From: Chitinispirillales bacterium
GTDB lineage: Bacteria > Fibrobacterota > Chitinivibrionia > Chitinivibrionales > Chitinivibrionaceae
Length of the DNA: 20,778 nt
NCBI GenBank assembly: GCA_031254455.1
Contig: JAIRUI010000092.1
Coordinates: 1 to 20,778 of the forward strand
Reading direction: 5' to 3'
The translations under genes were made by a program, and so were the position numbers. Below the pieces are notes generated by a model. That model searched no databases and was not told the DNA's origin. It saw only the letters and a list, made by a program, of their open reading frames with translations. Position 1 is the stretch's first letter. Every line of letters starts with the position of its first letter. Of this stretch, positions 8,852-17,542 are shown one piece after another.

Positions 8852-8884
8852 TTTCGTTTCGGGACAGTGGAAACGAAAATAATA
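8852..8884 (-). promoter_or_regulatory. 9+9 inverted repeat next to a -10 box ahead of the kinase gene
   Basis: A perfect inverted repeat, TTTCGTTTC (8852-8860) and GAAACGAAA (8870-8878), with a 9-base centre lies about 11 bases upstream of the TTG start. On the minus strand a TATTAT hexamer (8879-8884) abuts it directly, so the transcription start would fall inside the repeat. That placement fits an operator for a dimeric repressor; a leader hairpin just before the Shine-Dalgarno site is the alternative. I find no good -35 box at 15-17 bases from the -10. Confidence 0.5.
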
Positions 8885-8936
8885 AATGCCCGAAAGTTGT
8901 ACAGTATTTTTTTATCGTTGATTAAAATTTACAAAA

Positions 8937-10085
8937 TTATTTAGATTGGGTTGTCAGAAAATACTCATAATTTTTAATAAGCGCGTTGGCAAAATAGCCG
9001 CCGATAAATTCGTAACCGTATTTAGAATAGTGAACTTTGTCTTTTGTCAAAAGAGAATTAGTATCGTCTTTTACAGAAAATTTGTGTGTCAATTCGTGTA
9101 AATCCCAAATAGCGTAACTTTTACCTTCTGTTAAATTTTTTGAATACTCATTGATGAAGGACGTTTCTATTTTTTTTACGAGAGTTAACGGAGGAGTAGT
9201 GACCAAAACGGGAATTTCGCCGCATTTTTCTTTTATTTTTGAAATAAGCGTATCTATTTGCAAAATAAATATTTCAGGGGAAATTTCCGAAAAAGCCTCG
9301 TTTGTACCGAAAGATAAAATAATCAAATCCGGAGAAACTGCCGGAATTTGTTCGAAAAAAATTGAATTTTGAAGAAAATCGCTCGCTTTAGCTCCATTGA
9401 TTCCTATAGAATTATAAATAATTCCGCTTTTATCGTTTTCTATATATATTCCGTTAAGATTATAATCATCATAACTATAATCTTCATTCTGAAATATTCG
9501 AACGCTGTTCATAGGGGCGGCGCTTTGAAAGTCTGCCCAATATTGGTTTTCGGCGATGATACCGATTAAATTTGTTGTTCTCAAGTCATTTTCTATCGAA
9601 AACGGCGATTTTTCATTTGGATAAAAAATTGTAATTTTGTCAAATTTGTAAATTTCCGGAACTTCAAGTAAAATTTCAAAATTTTTATCGTTTGTGAGTA
9701 ATCCGTGCCCTGAAATTCCTATAATTATTTGTTTGTGGCAATGTGAACGCATAGAAACTCTGCAGCTTTGCCATACAGAGTTAGATGAAAATTTTATGAA
9801 TTTGTTTGCCGTACTGTTTGTTTTTGCCAAATTATAAGGAAAAATAAAACCCATTCCCCCGTTTCCGAATCTTTCTTGAAGAATTTCACGAGTTGCTTGT
9901 ACAAAAAAGTTTCCCTGTATATGCGAATCGCCGATATGAAGAATTTTTACTTTTTGCGAATTTTCAATGCTTTGCGCTTTCTTAAATAATGGAATAAGCA
10001 AATCCGCGTTTATTATTGTATATTCCTCCTGTGAAATTCCGCAGGAAATTATCGAAATTACGATTGCCATAATTTTTTTTATCAA
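8937..10085 (-). CDS. SGNH-hydrolase-family protein of O-acyltransferase cluster
   Basis: A 382-residue exported protein with the SGNH/GDSL blocks: I-G-D-S-H (51-55, nucleophile S54), F-G-T-N-E (259-263), and D-K-V-H (349-352) supplying Asp and His. The N-terminus is hydrophobic (residues 5-14) and ends I-I-S-C (12-15), so a lipoprotein signal is possible. The likely start is TTG at 10085, overlapping the previous stop by four bases (TTGA) with AGGCGG at 10092-10097; the ATG five codons later lacks a ribosome site. In MBOAT-linked clusters such proteins transfer or remove acyl groups on polysaccharides. Its place as the third gene after MBOAT supports that role here. The substrate is unknown, and acyltransferase and esterase cannot be told apart by sequence. 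Confidence 0.8.
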   Translation of the reverse strand: MIKKIMAIVISIISCGISQEEYTIINADLLIPLFKKAQSIENSQKVKILHIGDSHIQGNFFVQATREILQERFGNGGMGFIFPYNLAKTNSTANKFIKFSSNSVWQSCRVSMRSHCHKQIIIGISGHGLLTNDKNFEILLEVPEIYKFDKITIFYPNEKSPFSIENDLRTTNLIGIIAENQYWADFQSAAPMNSVRIFQNEDYSYDDYNLNGIYIENDKSGIIYNSIGINGAKASDFLQNSIFFEQIPAVSPDLIILSFGTNEAFSEISPEIFILQIDTLISKIKEKCGEIPVLVTTPPLTLVKKIETSFINEYSKNLTEGKSYAIWDLHELTHKFSVKDDTNSLLTKDKVHYSKYGYEFIGGYFANALIKNYEYFLTTQSK

Positions 10086-11497
10086 TTCGAACCGCCTGAT
10101 TTAATGTTTTTGTAATTTTGATACTCTTCTTCTAATTTCTCGTAAACGGCATTCGCTATTATTTTTGCCCCTGTCGGTGAGAAATGAATAAAATCTTTCG
10201 CTCCAAGCGGAGGATACTCGTTTACCCATTTTGCCATAGTTCCTTCGCCGCCCATAATTTTGAACAAATTTATGAAACTTGAGTTTGTTGTTAAAGCGTA
10301 TTCTCTTTGGCTTCGTAATAGTGGATAAATCAAAGAATCGGTTTGAATTTTGTTGCCGTATTTTGCCGCTTTATCCGCTGCCGAGATTATCAAAATATCG
10401 GCTTGTGGAAAGCATTCGCGAATGTGTTCGACAACTTTTGTCATTTTTTCGGAATACCATTTGTATTTTTTTATATCTGATTTTATTACATTTGCACCGA
10501 ATTGTAAAATTATGAGATCGTAATCAAATTTTTTTTGAAATGCGTTCATTAACGGTTTATCGAGATATATCAACGGAAGTCCGGAAGAACCGCGAATAGA
10601 AAAATTATCCACAAAAATTCCGTTTTGTGTAGTAAAATTTATTCCGAAAAACGGGATCGAATCAACATCGTAAAAAATTAGCGAAATTGAATCCTTTTCT
10701 GTATTTATATTTAACGAATTTATTGAATTTTGCGGATTAAGCGATATTTCTCGCTTATCGTTCTGCGAGGAAACATGTACTTTCCCGTTCATATTGTTTG
10801 ATTTCCCGTAAATTAAAACGGGATTGTAAATTTTTTGCGTTCCGGATTTATAAGAAACCCAAAGAGAGTCGGAATCTAATGAATATGATACGGTTCCGGA
10901 AACGCCGATTGGAGAAAATTTACGTTTTATCAACGAAGAAGTTTGCCAATTTTGTGAAAAATTATGTTTAATTGTGTGTCGTCCTGATAGATTTGGAAGT
11001 GAAATCGGAACTAAACCCACACCGTTTCCGCCATATTTTTTTTGGAGAAGCGAGCGTATCGTATGCACGATATAATCGTCTTCAATCATTGAATCTCCAT
11101 AATATGCGATGCGTATATTTCCATTTTTAGTTGTTTCTAATTTATAAAGTTTTTCGAAAAATTTACTTAATCCTTTCCCTTCTTTATTGGTTTCCACTAT
11201 ATTAAAATCAAAAGATCCAGACGGTTTTTGCGCTTTTTGTGCGTCAAAAAAAATTAAAGAAATTGAGTCGGGGATTTCATGTTTTGATAATTCTAAACTA
11301 TCTTGCTGCATTGAAAATGTTATATCATCGTTTGTAATAAATTCGTTTTGCAAAATTTTTTGCTTAAATATATCTTTTGGAAAAATAAATCCTGAAATCC
11401 AAAAAAGCGAGGTTCCAAGAATCATAACAATTATAGTTTGTGTAAAATTGAAGCGCGCCTCGCGTTCAGGGTTTTCGTCTTCGTTAAAAATTATCAT
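10082..11497 (-). CDS. Membrane-anchored SGNH-hydrolase-family protein
   Basis: A 471-residue protein, counted from the ATG at 11497. That start has AAAGGA seven bases upstream and lies 11 bases after the MBOAT stop; the open frame continues 35 codons further upstream but that part overlaps the MBOAT gene and lacks support. A single transmembrane helix lies at about residues 19-39 behind a charged N-terminus, so the catalytic part faces the periplasm. SGNH motifs are Y-G-D-S-M (132-136, nucleophile S136), Q-F-G-A-N (332-336) and D-F-I-H (435-438). It shares the fold and block spacing with its downstream neighbour but differs in anchoring and length, so the two are paralogous in role rather than copies. 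It is likely the periplasmic acyl-transfer or deacylation partner of MBOAT. Confidence 0.8.
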   Translation of the reverse strand: MIIFNEDENPEREARFNFTQTIIVMILGTSLFWISGFIFPKDIFKQKILQNEFITNDDITFSMQQDSLELSKHEIPDSISLIFFDAQKAQKPSGSFDFNIVETNKEGKGLSKFFEKLYKLETTKNGNIRIAYYGDSMIEDDYIVHTIRSLLQKKYGGNGVGLVPISLPNLSGRHTIKHNFSQNWQTSSLIKRKFSPIGVSGTVSYSLDSDSLWVSYKSGTQKIYNPVLIYGKSNNMNGKVHVSSQNDKREISLNPQNSINSLNINTEKDSISLIFYDVDSIPFFGINFTTQNGIFVDNFSIRGSSGLPLIYLDKPLMNAFQKKFDYDLIILQFGANVIKSDIKKYKWYSEKMTKVVEHIRECFPQADILIISAADKAAKYGNKIQTDSLIYPLLRSQREYALTTNSSFINLFKIMGGEGTMAKWVNEYPPLGAKDFIHFSPTGAKIIANAVYEKLEEEYQNYKNIKSGGSN

Positions 11498-11508
11498 TGT
11501 TTGTCCTT

Positions 11509-13065
11509 TCAAAATTGAAAATAAATGAAAGGTTGAATATCGCTTGTCGATACCGAATAAGAGATACGAAAAACGATTCCTAAAATTAAAATTTTCACCC
11601 AAATCGGCGAAAGCGCAAATGAATTTCTTATTTTTTCAACAATTTTTTCCGGAATAAAATGAATGAAAAATCCGAATAGCATAAATGAAATTACAAGTTT
11701 GTGGCACGAAACAAGTACCAAAAATTTGTCCGGTTCAAAAGTAAGCCTTAAAATTTGGCGTATGACATTCAATGCGGTTTGAAAATCCGCCGCCCTGAAA
11801 AATATAAACGAAAACGCTACGAAATGAAAAGTTATAAATATAAAAAACGGGCTGAAAATGTTGAATTTTCCGTCTTCTTTTTTTCTCGATATTTTAAAAA
11901 TTTTGCAAATAATTCTTTCAATGATAAGCGCTATTCCGTGCAATCCGCCCCAAGCGACGAACTTCCAACTCGCTCCATGCCACAATCCGCCGATTAACAT
12001 CACAATAAACAAATTTATGTACGTGCGAATTTTACCGTTTTTGTTTCCGCCCAGCGGGATATACAAATAATCACGAAGCCACGATGAAAGTGAAATGTGC
12101 CAGCGCCGCCAAAATTCCGTAATGTTTTTTGATTTGAACGGTGTGTGAAAATTTATGGGCAGTTTGTATCCTAAAAGCAACGCTAAACCTATTGCCATGT
12201 CGGAATATCCGGAGAAATCACAATAAATTTGCATAGTATAACCGTAAACCGCAAGCAGATTTTCAAACGGGGTGTAAAGATCAGGTGAAAAGAAAATTCT
12301 GTCAACCAAATTAAGCGAAACGAAATCCGAAATAACAGTTTTTTTTACAAGTCCTAAAAGTATAAGAAAAAGTCCGTTTCCTAAATCAAGATTTGTAATT
12401 TTCGGAGTACTTTGCAATTGCGGCATAAACTCTTTTGCACGGACGATCGGTCCTGCTACAAGTTGTGGGAAAAAACACAAATAAAACGAAAAATTCAAAA
12501 AAGACTTTTCCGCTTCTATTTCATTTTTATATACGTCCGTACAATAACTTATAGCCTGAAAAAGATAAAATGAGATTCCTATAGGCAAAATTATGTTAGG
12601 AGCTAAAAATTCGGTTTTTGCAAATTCATTTATGTTGGCGATGAAAAATCCTGTATATTTAAAATATCCAAGAATCGTAAGGTTTGAAATAATTGCGATA
12701 GCCAGAAAAAATTTTCGTAAAAAAACAGTTTCTGCCGTTGAAATTAAATGCGAAAGTAAATAATTTGCGACGGTGACGGCAATTAGTAAAAAAACGAACA
12801 AACCGCCTGCTTTGTAGTAAAAAAACAGCGAAAACAGTAATACATAAATTGTACGCAGCGTTTTTTTATTGTAAATTGTTGCATAGATTGTGAAAAAAAC
12901 TATAAATATTACCAAAAACATACCGCTTCCGAATAAAAGCGGATTTGATTTGTCGTAGATAAAATATGGCATTAACAAATCCATAATTTCCGATGAGGAA
13001 AAAAACTGATTTATCTTGTCAAATGTAAAATATGATAAAAATTTATCCATAGAGAATTTATCCAT
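11509..13065 (-). CDS. MBOAT-family (AlgI-like) membrane O-acyltransferase
   Basis: A 518-residue polytopic membrane protein of the AlgI/DltB/PatA type. It has many hydrophobic segments and the family signatures: G-I-S-F-Y-x-F-Q (163-170), F-W-R-R-W-H-I-S-L (318-326), R-D-Y-L-Y-I-P-L-G-G-N (331-341), and G-G-L-W-H-G-A (359-365) with the presumed catalytic H363. Family members pass acyl groups, usually acetyl, across the inner membrane for O-acylation of alginate, cellulose, peptidoglycan or teichoic acids by a periplasmic SGNH partner; two such genes follow directly. The N-terminus is ambiguous: a 15-base imperfect tandem duplication gives M-D-K-F-S-M-D-K-F, so translation could start at 13065 or 13050, and neither has a strong Shine-Dalgarno site. 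It is the first gene of the minus-strand block and is divergent from the uridylyltransferase gene. Confidence 0.93.
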   Translation of the reverse strand: MDKFSMDKFLSYFTFDKINQFFSSSEIMDLLMPYFIYDKSNPLLFGSGMFLVIFIVFFTIYATIYNKKTLRTIYVLLFSLFFYYKAGGLFVFLLIAVTVANYLLSHLISTAETVFLRKFFLAIAIISNLTILGYFKYTGFFIANINEFAKTEFLAPNIILPIGISFYLFQAISYCTDVYKNEIEAEKSFLNFSFYLCFFPQLVAGPIVRAKEFMPQLQSTPKITNLDLGNGLFLILLGLVKKTVISDFVSLNLVDRIFFSPDLYTPFENLLAVYGYTMQIYCDFSGYSDMAIGLALLLGYKLPINFHTPFKSKNITEFWRRWHISLSSWLRDYLYIPLGGNKNGKIRTYINLFIVMLIGGLWHGASWKFVAWGGLHGIALIIERIICKIFKISRKKEDGKFNIFSPFFIFITFHFVAFSFIFFRAADFQTALNVIRQILRLTFEPDKFLVLVSCHKLVISFMLFGFFIHFIPEKIVEKIRNSFALSPIWVKILILGIVFRISYSVSTSDIQPFIYFQF

Positions 13066-13087
13066 AAAGCTTCGTAGAAAATACTAT

Positions 13088-13116
13088 TTGCATTGAAAAG
13101 GTATTATTTTTACATA
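13088..13116 (+). promoter_or_regulatory. Possible promoter of the uridylyltransferase operon
   Basis: TTGCAT (13088-13093) and TACATA (13111-13116) are separated by 17 bases within the 85-bp divergent intergenic region. The -10 match is poor and the region is AT-rich, so this is a weak call. A promoter on each strand must lie in or near this gap because the flanking genes diverge. An AAAGGG stretch (13142-13147) just before the ATG at 13151 is the probable ribosome site, though its spacing is short. Confidence 0.3.
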
Positions 13117-13150
13117 AAAATTGTGGAAATATTAAAAAATTAAAGGGATT

Positions 13151-14470
13151 ATGAATCAAAAATTATATGAATTTAAGCAAAAAATGTACAAAACCGGCTG
13201 CGGTGAAAGTATAATATCTCTATTTTTGAGATATTACGAAAAACTCAAGAACGGCGATAGAGGAATAATATACGAAAAAGACATCTATCCGGTTAAATAC
13301 GGGGAAATTACAAAGTATTGCGACATTGAAAAAGATAAAACTTTGCTTGAAAAAACCGCAATAATAAAATTAAACGGCGGTCTTGGAACGTCTATGGGTA
13401 TGGATTTTCCAAAATCGTTCGTAGAGGTTCGCGAAAAAAAAAGATTTATAGATATCGCGCTTTTGCAGCAGCGATTTTTTGAAAAAGAGACAAAAAGTAA
13501 ATATCCTCTAATATTTATGAACAGTTTGTCCACAAAAAAAACGACCGAAGAGTTTGTTGAAAAAAATCCTCAAATATTGTGTAAAGACATACCGCCTTGT
13601 TTTACGCAGCATTCTTTTGTAAAGGTGCTTAAAGACGGATTCGGAGCGGCTTTTTATGAAAAAGATACGGATTTGGAGTATAATCCGGCGGGACACGGCG
13701 ACGTGTATATGGCGTTGCATGAAAGCGGAATATTAAAAAAACTTTTGAAAAATAATTTCAGGTTCGCGTTTATATCAAATATCGACAATAGTGCGGCGTC
13801 TTTTGACGTTTCCATATCAAATTTTATGGCAAAAAACGATATTCCTTTTTTAATGGAGGTTTGCAGAAGGACTGATATGGATAAAAAGGGCGGGCACATC
13901 GCCAAAAATAAAAACGGCGGATATGTTTTACGGGAAAGAGCTCAGGCTGACGAAAATGAAATGTCGGAATTTGAAAATATAGAAAAGTATTCTTATTTCA
14001 ACACAAACTCTATTTGGGTGGATTTGAGAAAACTTGGCGAAATTATAGATAGAAACAAAATAGTCGAACTTCCGTTTATAGCAAACGAAAAAACGCTTAA
14101 CCCAAACGATAAATCGACAGATAAAGTTTATCAGATAGAGCAAGCGATGGGAGCGGCGATTTCTCTTTTTGAAGGCGCGAAATTGTTGGAAGTGGAAAAA
14201 GAAAGATTTTTTCCGGTTAAAACTACAAGCGATTTATTTTTGTTAAGAAGTGACAGATTTTTTATTAAGGACTCCGTTATTAAATCCTTTGACGACAATA
14301 AATCTGAGTGTTCTGTCGTATTGGAAAATAAATTCTACTCAAATTTATCTGATTTTGAAAAACGTGTAAGCAAAGGTGTTCCGTCTTTAAAAGGGTGTAA
14401 AAAATTGTTTGTACGAAACGATGTTTTCTTTGACGAAACGATGAAATTTGACGGAGAAGTTTATTTATGA
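13151..14470 (+). CDS. UTP--glucose-1-phosphate uridylyltransferase, UDPGP family
   Basis: A 439-residue enzyme of the UDPGP family, the type usual in eukaryotes, rather than the GalU type common in bacteria. Residues 73-83 read K-L-N-G-G-L-G-T-S-M-G, the UTP-binding loop, followed by P-K-S (87-89). Further family signatures are P-A-G-H-G-D (179-184) and N-I-D-N (210-213), the last being the metal- and uridine-contacting region. The reaction makes UDP-glucose and pyrophosphate from UTP and glucose-1-phosphate; other UDPGP members act on N-acetylhexosamine-1-phosphate, but the N-G-G-L-G-T-S/T-M-G form favours glucose. It acts in the cytoplasm, feeding glycogen, lipopolysaccharide or exopolysaccharide synthesis. 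It is the first gene of a five-gene plus-strand run, 32 bases before the next gene. Confidence 0.85.
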   Translation: MNQKLYEFKQKMYKTGCGESIISLFLRYYEKLKNGDRGIIYEKDIYPVKYGEITKYCDIEKDKTLLEKTAIIKLNGGLGTSMGMDFPKSFVEVREKKRFIDIALLQQRFFEKETKSKYPLIFMNSLSTKKTTEEFVEKNPQILCKDIPPCFTQHSFVKVLKDGFGAAFYEKDTDLEYNPAGHGDVYMALHESGILKKLLKNNFRFAFISNIDNSAASFDVSISNFMAKNDIPFLMEVCRRTDMDKKGGHIAKNKNGGYVLRERAQADENEMSEFENIEKYSYFNTNSIWVDLRKLGEIIDRNKIVELPFIANEKTLNPNDKSTDKVYQIEQAMGAAISLFEGAKLLEVEKERFFPVKTTSDLFLLRSDRFFIKDSVIKSFDDNKSECSVVLENKFYSNLSDFEKRVSKGVPSLKGCKKLFVRNDVFFDETMKFDGEVYL

Positions 14471-14502
14471 GTAAAATAAATTGATATGGGAGAAAATACG
14501 AT

Positions 14503-15273
14503 ATGAAATGCGCCGTAATTACCGGAGCGAGTTCCGGTATCGGGTTAGAATGTGCAAAAATTGTAAGTCGAAACCGTTTGTTTGGTGTTGATAAAATTTT
14601 TCTTCTTGCACGAAGAAAAGAGAATATGGAAAATCTATCAAAAGAATTGGAAATAGAAACTCAAATAGTCGTGTGCGACGTTTCAAGAGATGAGGGCATA
14701 AAAAATTTTGCAGAGATTTTGAATGTTCAAAATCCTGATATAACTCTTCTTATAAATTCTGCGGGTTTTGGAAAAAACGGCGACTTTACGGACATCTCAG
14801 TCTGCGGCAATATCGGGATGATTGACGTTAATTGTAGAGGGTTGGTGTATATGACGCAAATATGCTTGAATTACATGAAATCCGGCGCACATATTCTTAA
14901 CGTATCTTCTGTCGCCGGTTTTGCTCCTTTGGCTAAATTTACTGTTTACGGAGCCACAAAAGCGTTTGTTACGTCTTTTTCCGTAGGATTAAGCGTTGAA
15001 CTTGAAAAAAGAAATATTTCTGTTACTATATGTGCGCCCGGTTCTGTGGATACCGAGTTTCATAAAATCGCAAGAGGGGATAGCGGTATCGTAAAAAAAC
15101 TTTATTCTTCAAAAGCGCCGGTTAAGAAAGTGGCAGAATTAGCCTTGGAAGATACTGCGAAAAAAAAATTATTTTCATCTTATGGTTTTCCCGCCAAAAT
15201 CGCAAGATTATTTGGAGGAGCCGTGCCTAAAAAGTCGTTTGCAAAATTCAGTTACAAAAATATTTACGCTTAA
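14503..15273 (+). CDS. Short-chain dehydrogenase/reductase (SDR)
   Basis: A 256-residue classical SDR. It shows the dinucleotide-binding T-G-A-S-S-G-I-G (7-14), the N-S-A-G stretch (85-88) in place of N-A-G, N110, and the catalytic S136, Y149 and K153. The arginines after the second strand (A-R-R at 36-38) suggest NADP(H). The closest generic type is the YqjQ/DltE-like or 3-oxoacyl-reductase-like SDRs, but the substrate cannot be read from sequence. The ATG at 14503 is preceded by TGGGAGA. It lies between the uridylyltransferase and rseP in the same direction with 28-32-bp gaps, so co-transcription is likely. This position gives no clear functional hint. Confidence 0.88.
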   Translation: MKCAVITGASSGIGLECAKIVSRNRLFGVDKIFLLARRKENMENLSKELEIETQIVVCDVSRDEGIKNFAEILNVQNPDITLLINSAGFGKNGDFTDISVCGNIGMIDVNCRGLVYMTQICLNYMKSGAHILNVSSVAGFAPLAKFTVYGATKAFVTSFSVGLSVELEKRNISVTICAPGSVDTEFHKIARGDSGIVKKLYSSKAPVKKVAELALEDTAKKKLFSSYGFPAKIARLFGGAVPKKSFAKFSYKNIYA

Positions 15274-15301
15274 TTTGAGAAAATAAAAGGAGTTAAAAAT
15301 T

Positions 15302-16624
15302 ATGGTTAATATGCTTATCGGGCTTTTTGTGCTGGGGATTTTGGTGTTTATACACGAATTGGGGCATTTTTTAGCCGCAAAATTTTGTAAAATACCCGTG
15401 ATTACTTTCTCTATAGGTTTTGGAAAGAGAATTTTTTACAAAAAAGTTGGAGAGACGACATATCAGATAGCCGCCATACCTTTTGGCGGTTATTGTGCGC
15501 TTGAAGGCGAACATCCCAAAAACGAAGAAGAATTAACCGAAAATTCTTTTGACAAACGTCCGATTTGGCAGCGAGCGCTTGTGGTTATTGCCGGACCTGT
15601 TTTTAACATAATTACGGCATATATATTTTTGGCGATAATGTATATGAACGGCGTTCCCCACGCACCGTATTTGGATACTAACGTCGTGGGTTTTGTTTCC
15701 GAAGAATCGCCTGCGTTTGGAAAGGTTAAAGTCAACGATAAGATAATTTCGATAAACGGTAAAGAAATTTTGGATTGGCAAAACATTCATGAAAAATTTT
15801 CTGATTTGAGCAAAGAGCATTCTGTTTTACTTAAACGCGGAAACGATACGGTTCTCGCGCTATTTAATATCCCTTTTCCAGATCCCAGGTCTTTAGAGGG
15901 TAAAGGTAGCGGAATTTATCCTCCGATTCCTCCTGTTGTAGGTATGGTTGAGCCGCACTCGGTCGCAGAAGCGGCGGGTTTGCTTTCGGGTGACAGCATT
16001 ATATACATAAACGATATGGAAATATCTTGCTGGCAGATGGTTTCGGAGGCAATCGGCAAATATGATGCTTCTTTCGGAGCGATCTCGGTCGTTGTTTTTC
16101 GCAGCGGCGATATTATTGATTTATCCGTAATTCCGAAGTACAGCGATGAAAACAAACGCTATTTAATCGGAATTTCAATGGCAAATCCAAGCGCTTCGAT
16201 AAAAAAATATTCGTTTGAAAAATCGTTAAAACTTGCATACGGAGACTGCATAAAATATTCGGTTTTAATTTTTGATACTATGAAGAAACTTTTGACACTC
16301 GTAGTCTCTCCGCAGTACCTGTCGGGACCTGTTGGAATAATGCAAATGTCGGGCGCCGCGGCTCAAAGCGGCTTATCGTCGCTTTTGCAGCTCTTGGCGC
16401 TGATAGGAATAAACTTGGGGATATTAAATTTAATGCCGCTTGTGATTACCGACGGAGGGGTGCTTTCTCTTTTGCTGATAGAGGCTATAACACGTAAGCA
16501 GATTCCGTTTAAAGTTCGTGAAAAGTTGACTGTGGTTTTTACCGTAGGATTTCTGTGTTTGGCTGTTTTTGTAACATTCGCGGATATTATGAGATTCGAT
16601 ACGATTGAGAAATTGCTGAAATAG
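15302..16624 (+). CDS. rseP: RseP family site-2 protease
   Basis: A 440-residue intramembrane zinc metalloprotease. The active site H-E-L-G-H is at residues 18-22 in the first transmembrane helix, and the second metal-ligand motif N-L-M-P-L-V-I-T-D-G-G is at 376-386 (usual form N-x-x-P-x-P-x-L-D-G-G). Two PDZ domains lie between, at roughly 124-190 and 212-280. The L-S-G-P-V-G-I signature (340-346) precedes the C-terminal membrane segments. In E. coli RseP cuts the anti-sigma factor RseA within the membrane in the sigma-E stress response and also clears signal-peptide remnants. No sigma factor or anti-sigma gene is in this window. An AAAGGAG site sits 9 bases before the ATG. The gene is 9 bases from ftsY. 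Confidence 0.95.
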   Translation: MVNMLIGLFVLGILVFIHELGHFLAAKFCKIPVITFSIGFGKRIFYKKVGETTYQIAAIPFGGYCALEGEHPKNEEELTENSFDKRPIWQRALVVIAGPVFNIITAYIFLAIMYMNGVPHAPYLDTNVVGFVSEESPAFGKVKVNDKIISINGKEILDWQNIHEKFSDLSKEHSVLLKRGNDTVLALFNIPFPDPRSLEGKGSGIYPPIPPVVGMVEPHSVAEAAGLLSGDSIIYINDMEISCWQMVSEAIGKYDASFGAISVVVFRSGDIIDLSVIPKYSDENKRYLIGISMANPSASIKKYSFEKSLKLAYGDCIKYSVLIFDTMKKLLTLVVSPQYLSGPVGIMQMSGAAAQSGLSSLLQLLALIGINLGILNLMPLVITDGGVLSLLLIEAITRKQIPFKVREKLTVVFTVGFLCLAVFVTFADIMRFDTIEKLLK

Positions 16625-16633
16625 GAGTATGGT

Positions 16634-17542
16634 ATGGGGGTTCTTTCAAGATTATTCGAAGGAATGTCAAAAACAAGGAATAAAATAGCGCAGACAGCCG
16701 GAGATTTGGGAAAAGAAATTTCCGACGATTTTTACGAGTTATTAGAAGATGCGTTAATTTGCGCAGATGTCGGCGCTGACGTTTCGGCGGATTTGGTGAA
16801 AAAATTACGGGAAGAAGTCGCGATTATGGACTACAAATATACAAAAGACGCTTATGAATTATTTAAGAAAATCGTTGCCCGTGAATTGCTTATTGTGAAA
16901 CCGCCGGAAGAATTTCCACCGAAACCCTGGACGATTTTGGTCGTTGGAGTGAACGGCGTCGGGAAAACGACTACCATAGGAAAATTGGCGAAAGAATTTC
17001 GCAGCGATAGCAAGAGCGTTATGCTGGCTGCGGCTGATACTTTTCGCGCGGGAGCGATAGAACAATTAAAAATATGGTCGCAAAAGTCTGACTGCGATTT
17101 TATTTCGCAGCACGACGGGAGCGATGCGGCTTCGGTCGTGTTTGACGCGATGGGCGCTGCAAAAAAACGCGGTACCGACGTTTTAATAATTGACACGGCC
17201 GGTCGGCTTCACAATAAAACAAATTTGATGAACGAATTGGAAAAAATAGTACGAGTTCTCAAAAAAGCAAACCCCTGTACCCCTAACGAAGTACTTTTGG
17301 TCGTTGATGCGACCACGGGGCAAAATGCGGTAAATCAGGCTAAAGTTTTCAACGAAACCGTGCATTTGACCGGCTTTGTGATAACCAAACTTGACGGTAC
17401 GGCAAAGGGCGGAATTGCAATTTCGCTAACGAAACGATTCGGCATTCCAATACAAAAAATCGGTGTGGGAGAGGGGATTGACGACTTGCAAAAATTCGTT
17501 CCTGAAGATTATGCGGAGGCAATGCTTGGCGAGTTGGAATAA
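16634..17542 (+). CDS. ftsY: Signal recognition particle receptor FtsY
   Basis: A 302-residue SRP-type GTPase with the N domain starting almost at once (residues 1-90) and the G domain after it. Motifs: G-V-N-G-V-G-K-T (105-112), D-T-F-R-A-G-A (135-141), D-T-A-G-R (187-191), T-K-L-D (251-254) and G-V-G-E (277-280). The C-terminal G-I-D-D-L-Q-K-F and the lack of an M domain identify it as FtsY rather than Ffh. The acidic A domain of the E. coli protein is missing, as in many short FtsY proteins; the basic, amphipathic N-terminus probably binds the membrane. It docks ribosome-nascent chain complexes at the translocon. Its AGGAG site overlaps the rseP stop codon, six bases before the ATG, so the two genes are tightly coupled. 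Confidence 0.96.
   Translation: MGVLSRLFEGMSKTRNKIAQTAGDLGKEISDDFYELLEDALICADVGADVSADLVKKLREEVAIMDYKYTKDAYELFKKIVARELLIVKPPEEFPPKPWTILVVGVNGVGKTTTIGKLAKEFRSDSKSVMLAAADTFRAGAIEQLKIWSQKSDCDFISQHDGSDAASVVFDAMGAAKKRGTDVLIIDTAGRLHNKTNLMNELEKIVRVLKKANPCTPNEVLLVVDATTGQNAVNQAKVFNETVHLTGFVITKLDGTAKGGIAISLTKRFGIPIQKIGVGEGIDDLQKFVPEDYAEAMLGELE

Noticed and set aside
11498..11602. 35-codon upstream extension of the membrane-anchored SGNH gene
   Set aside because: It lies within the MBOAT coding region and has no ribosome site, while the ATG at 11497 has AAAGGA seven bases upstream and a sensible N-terminus ahead of the membrane helix.
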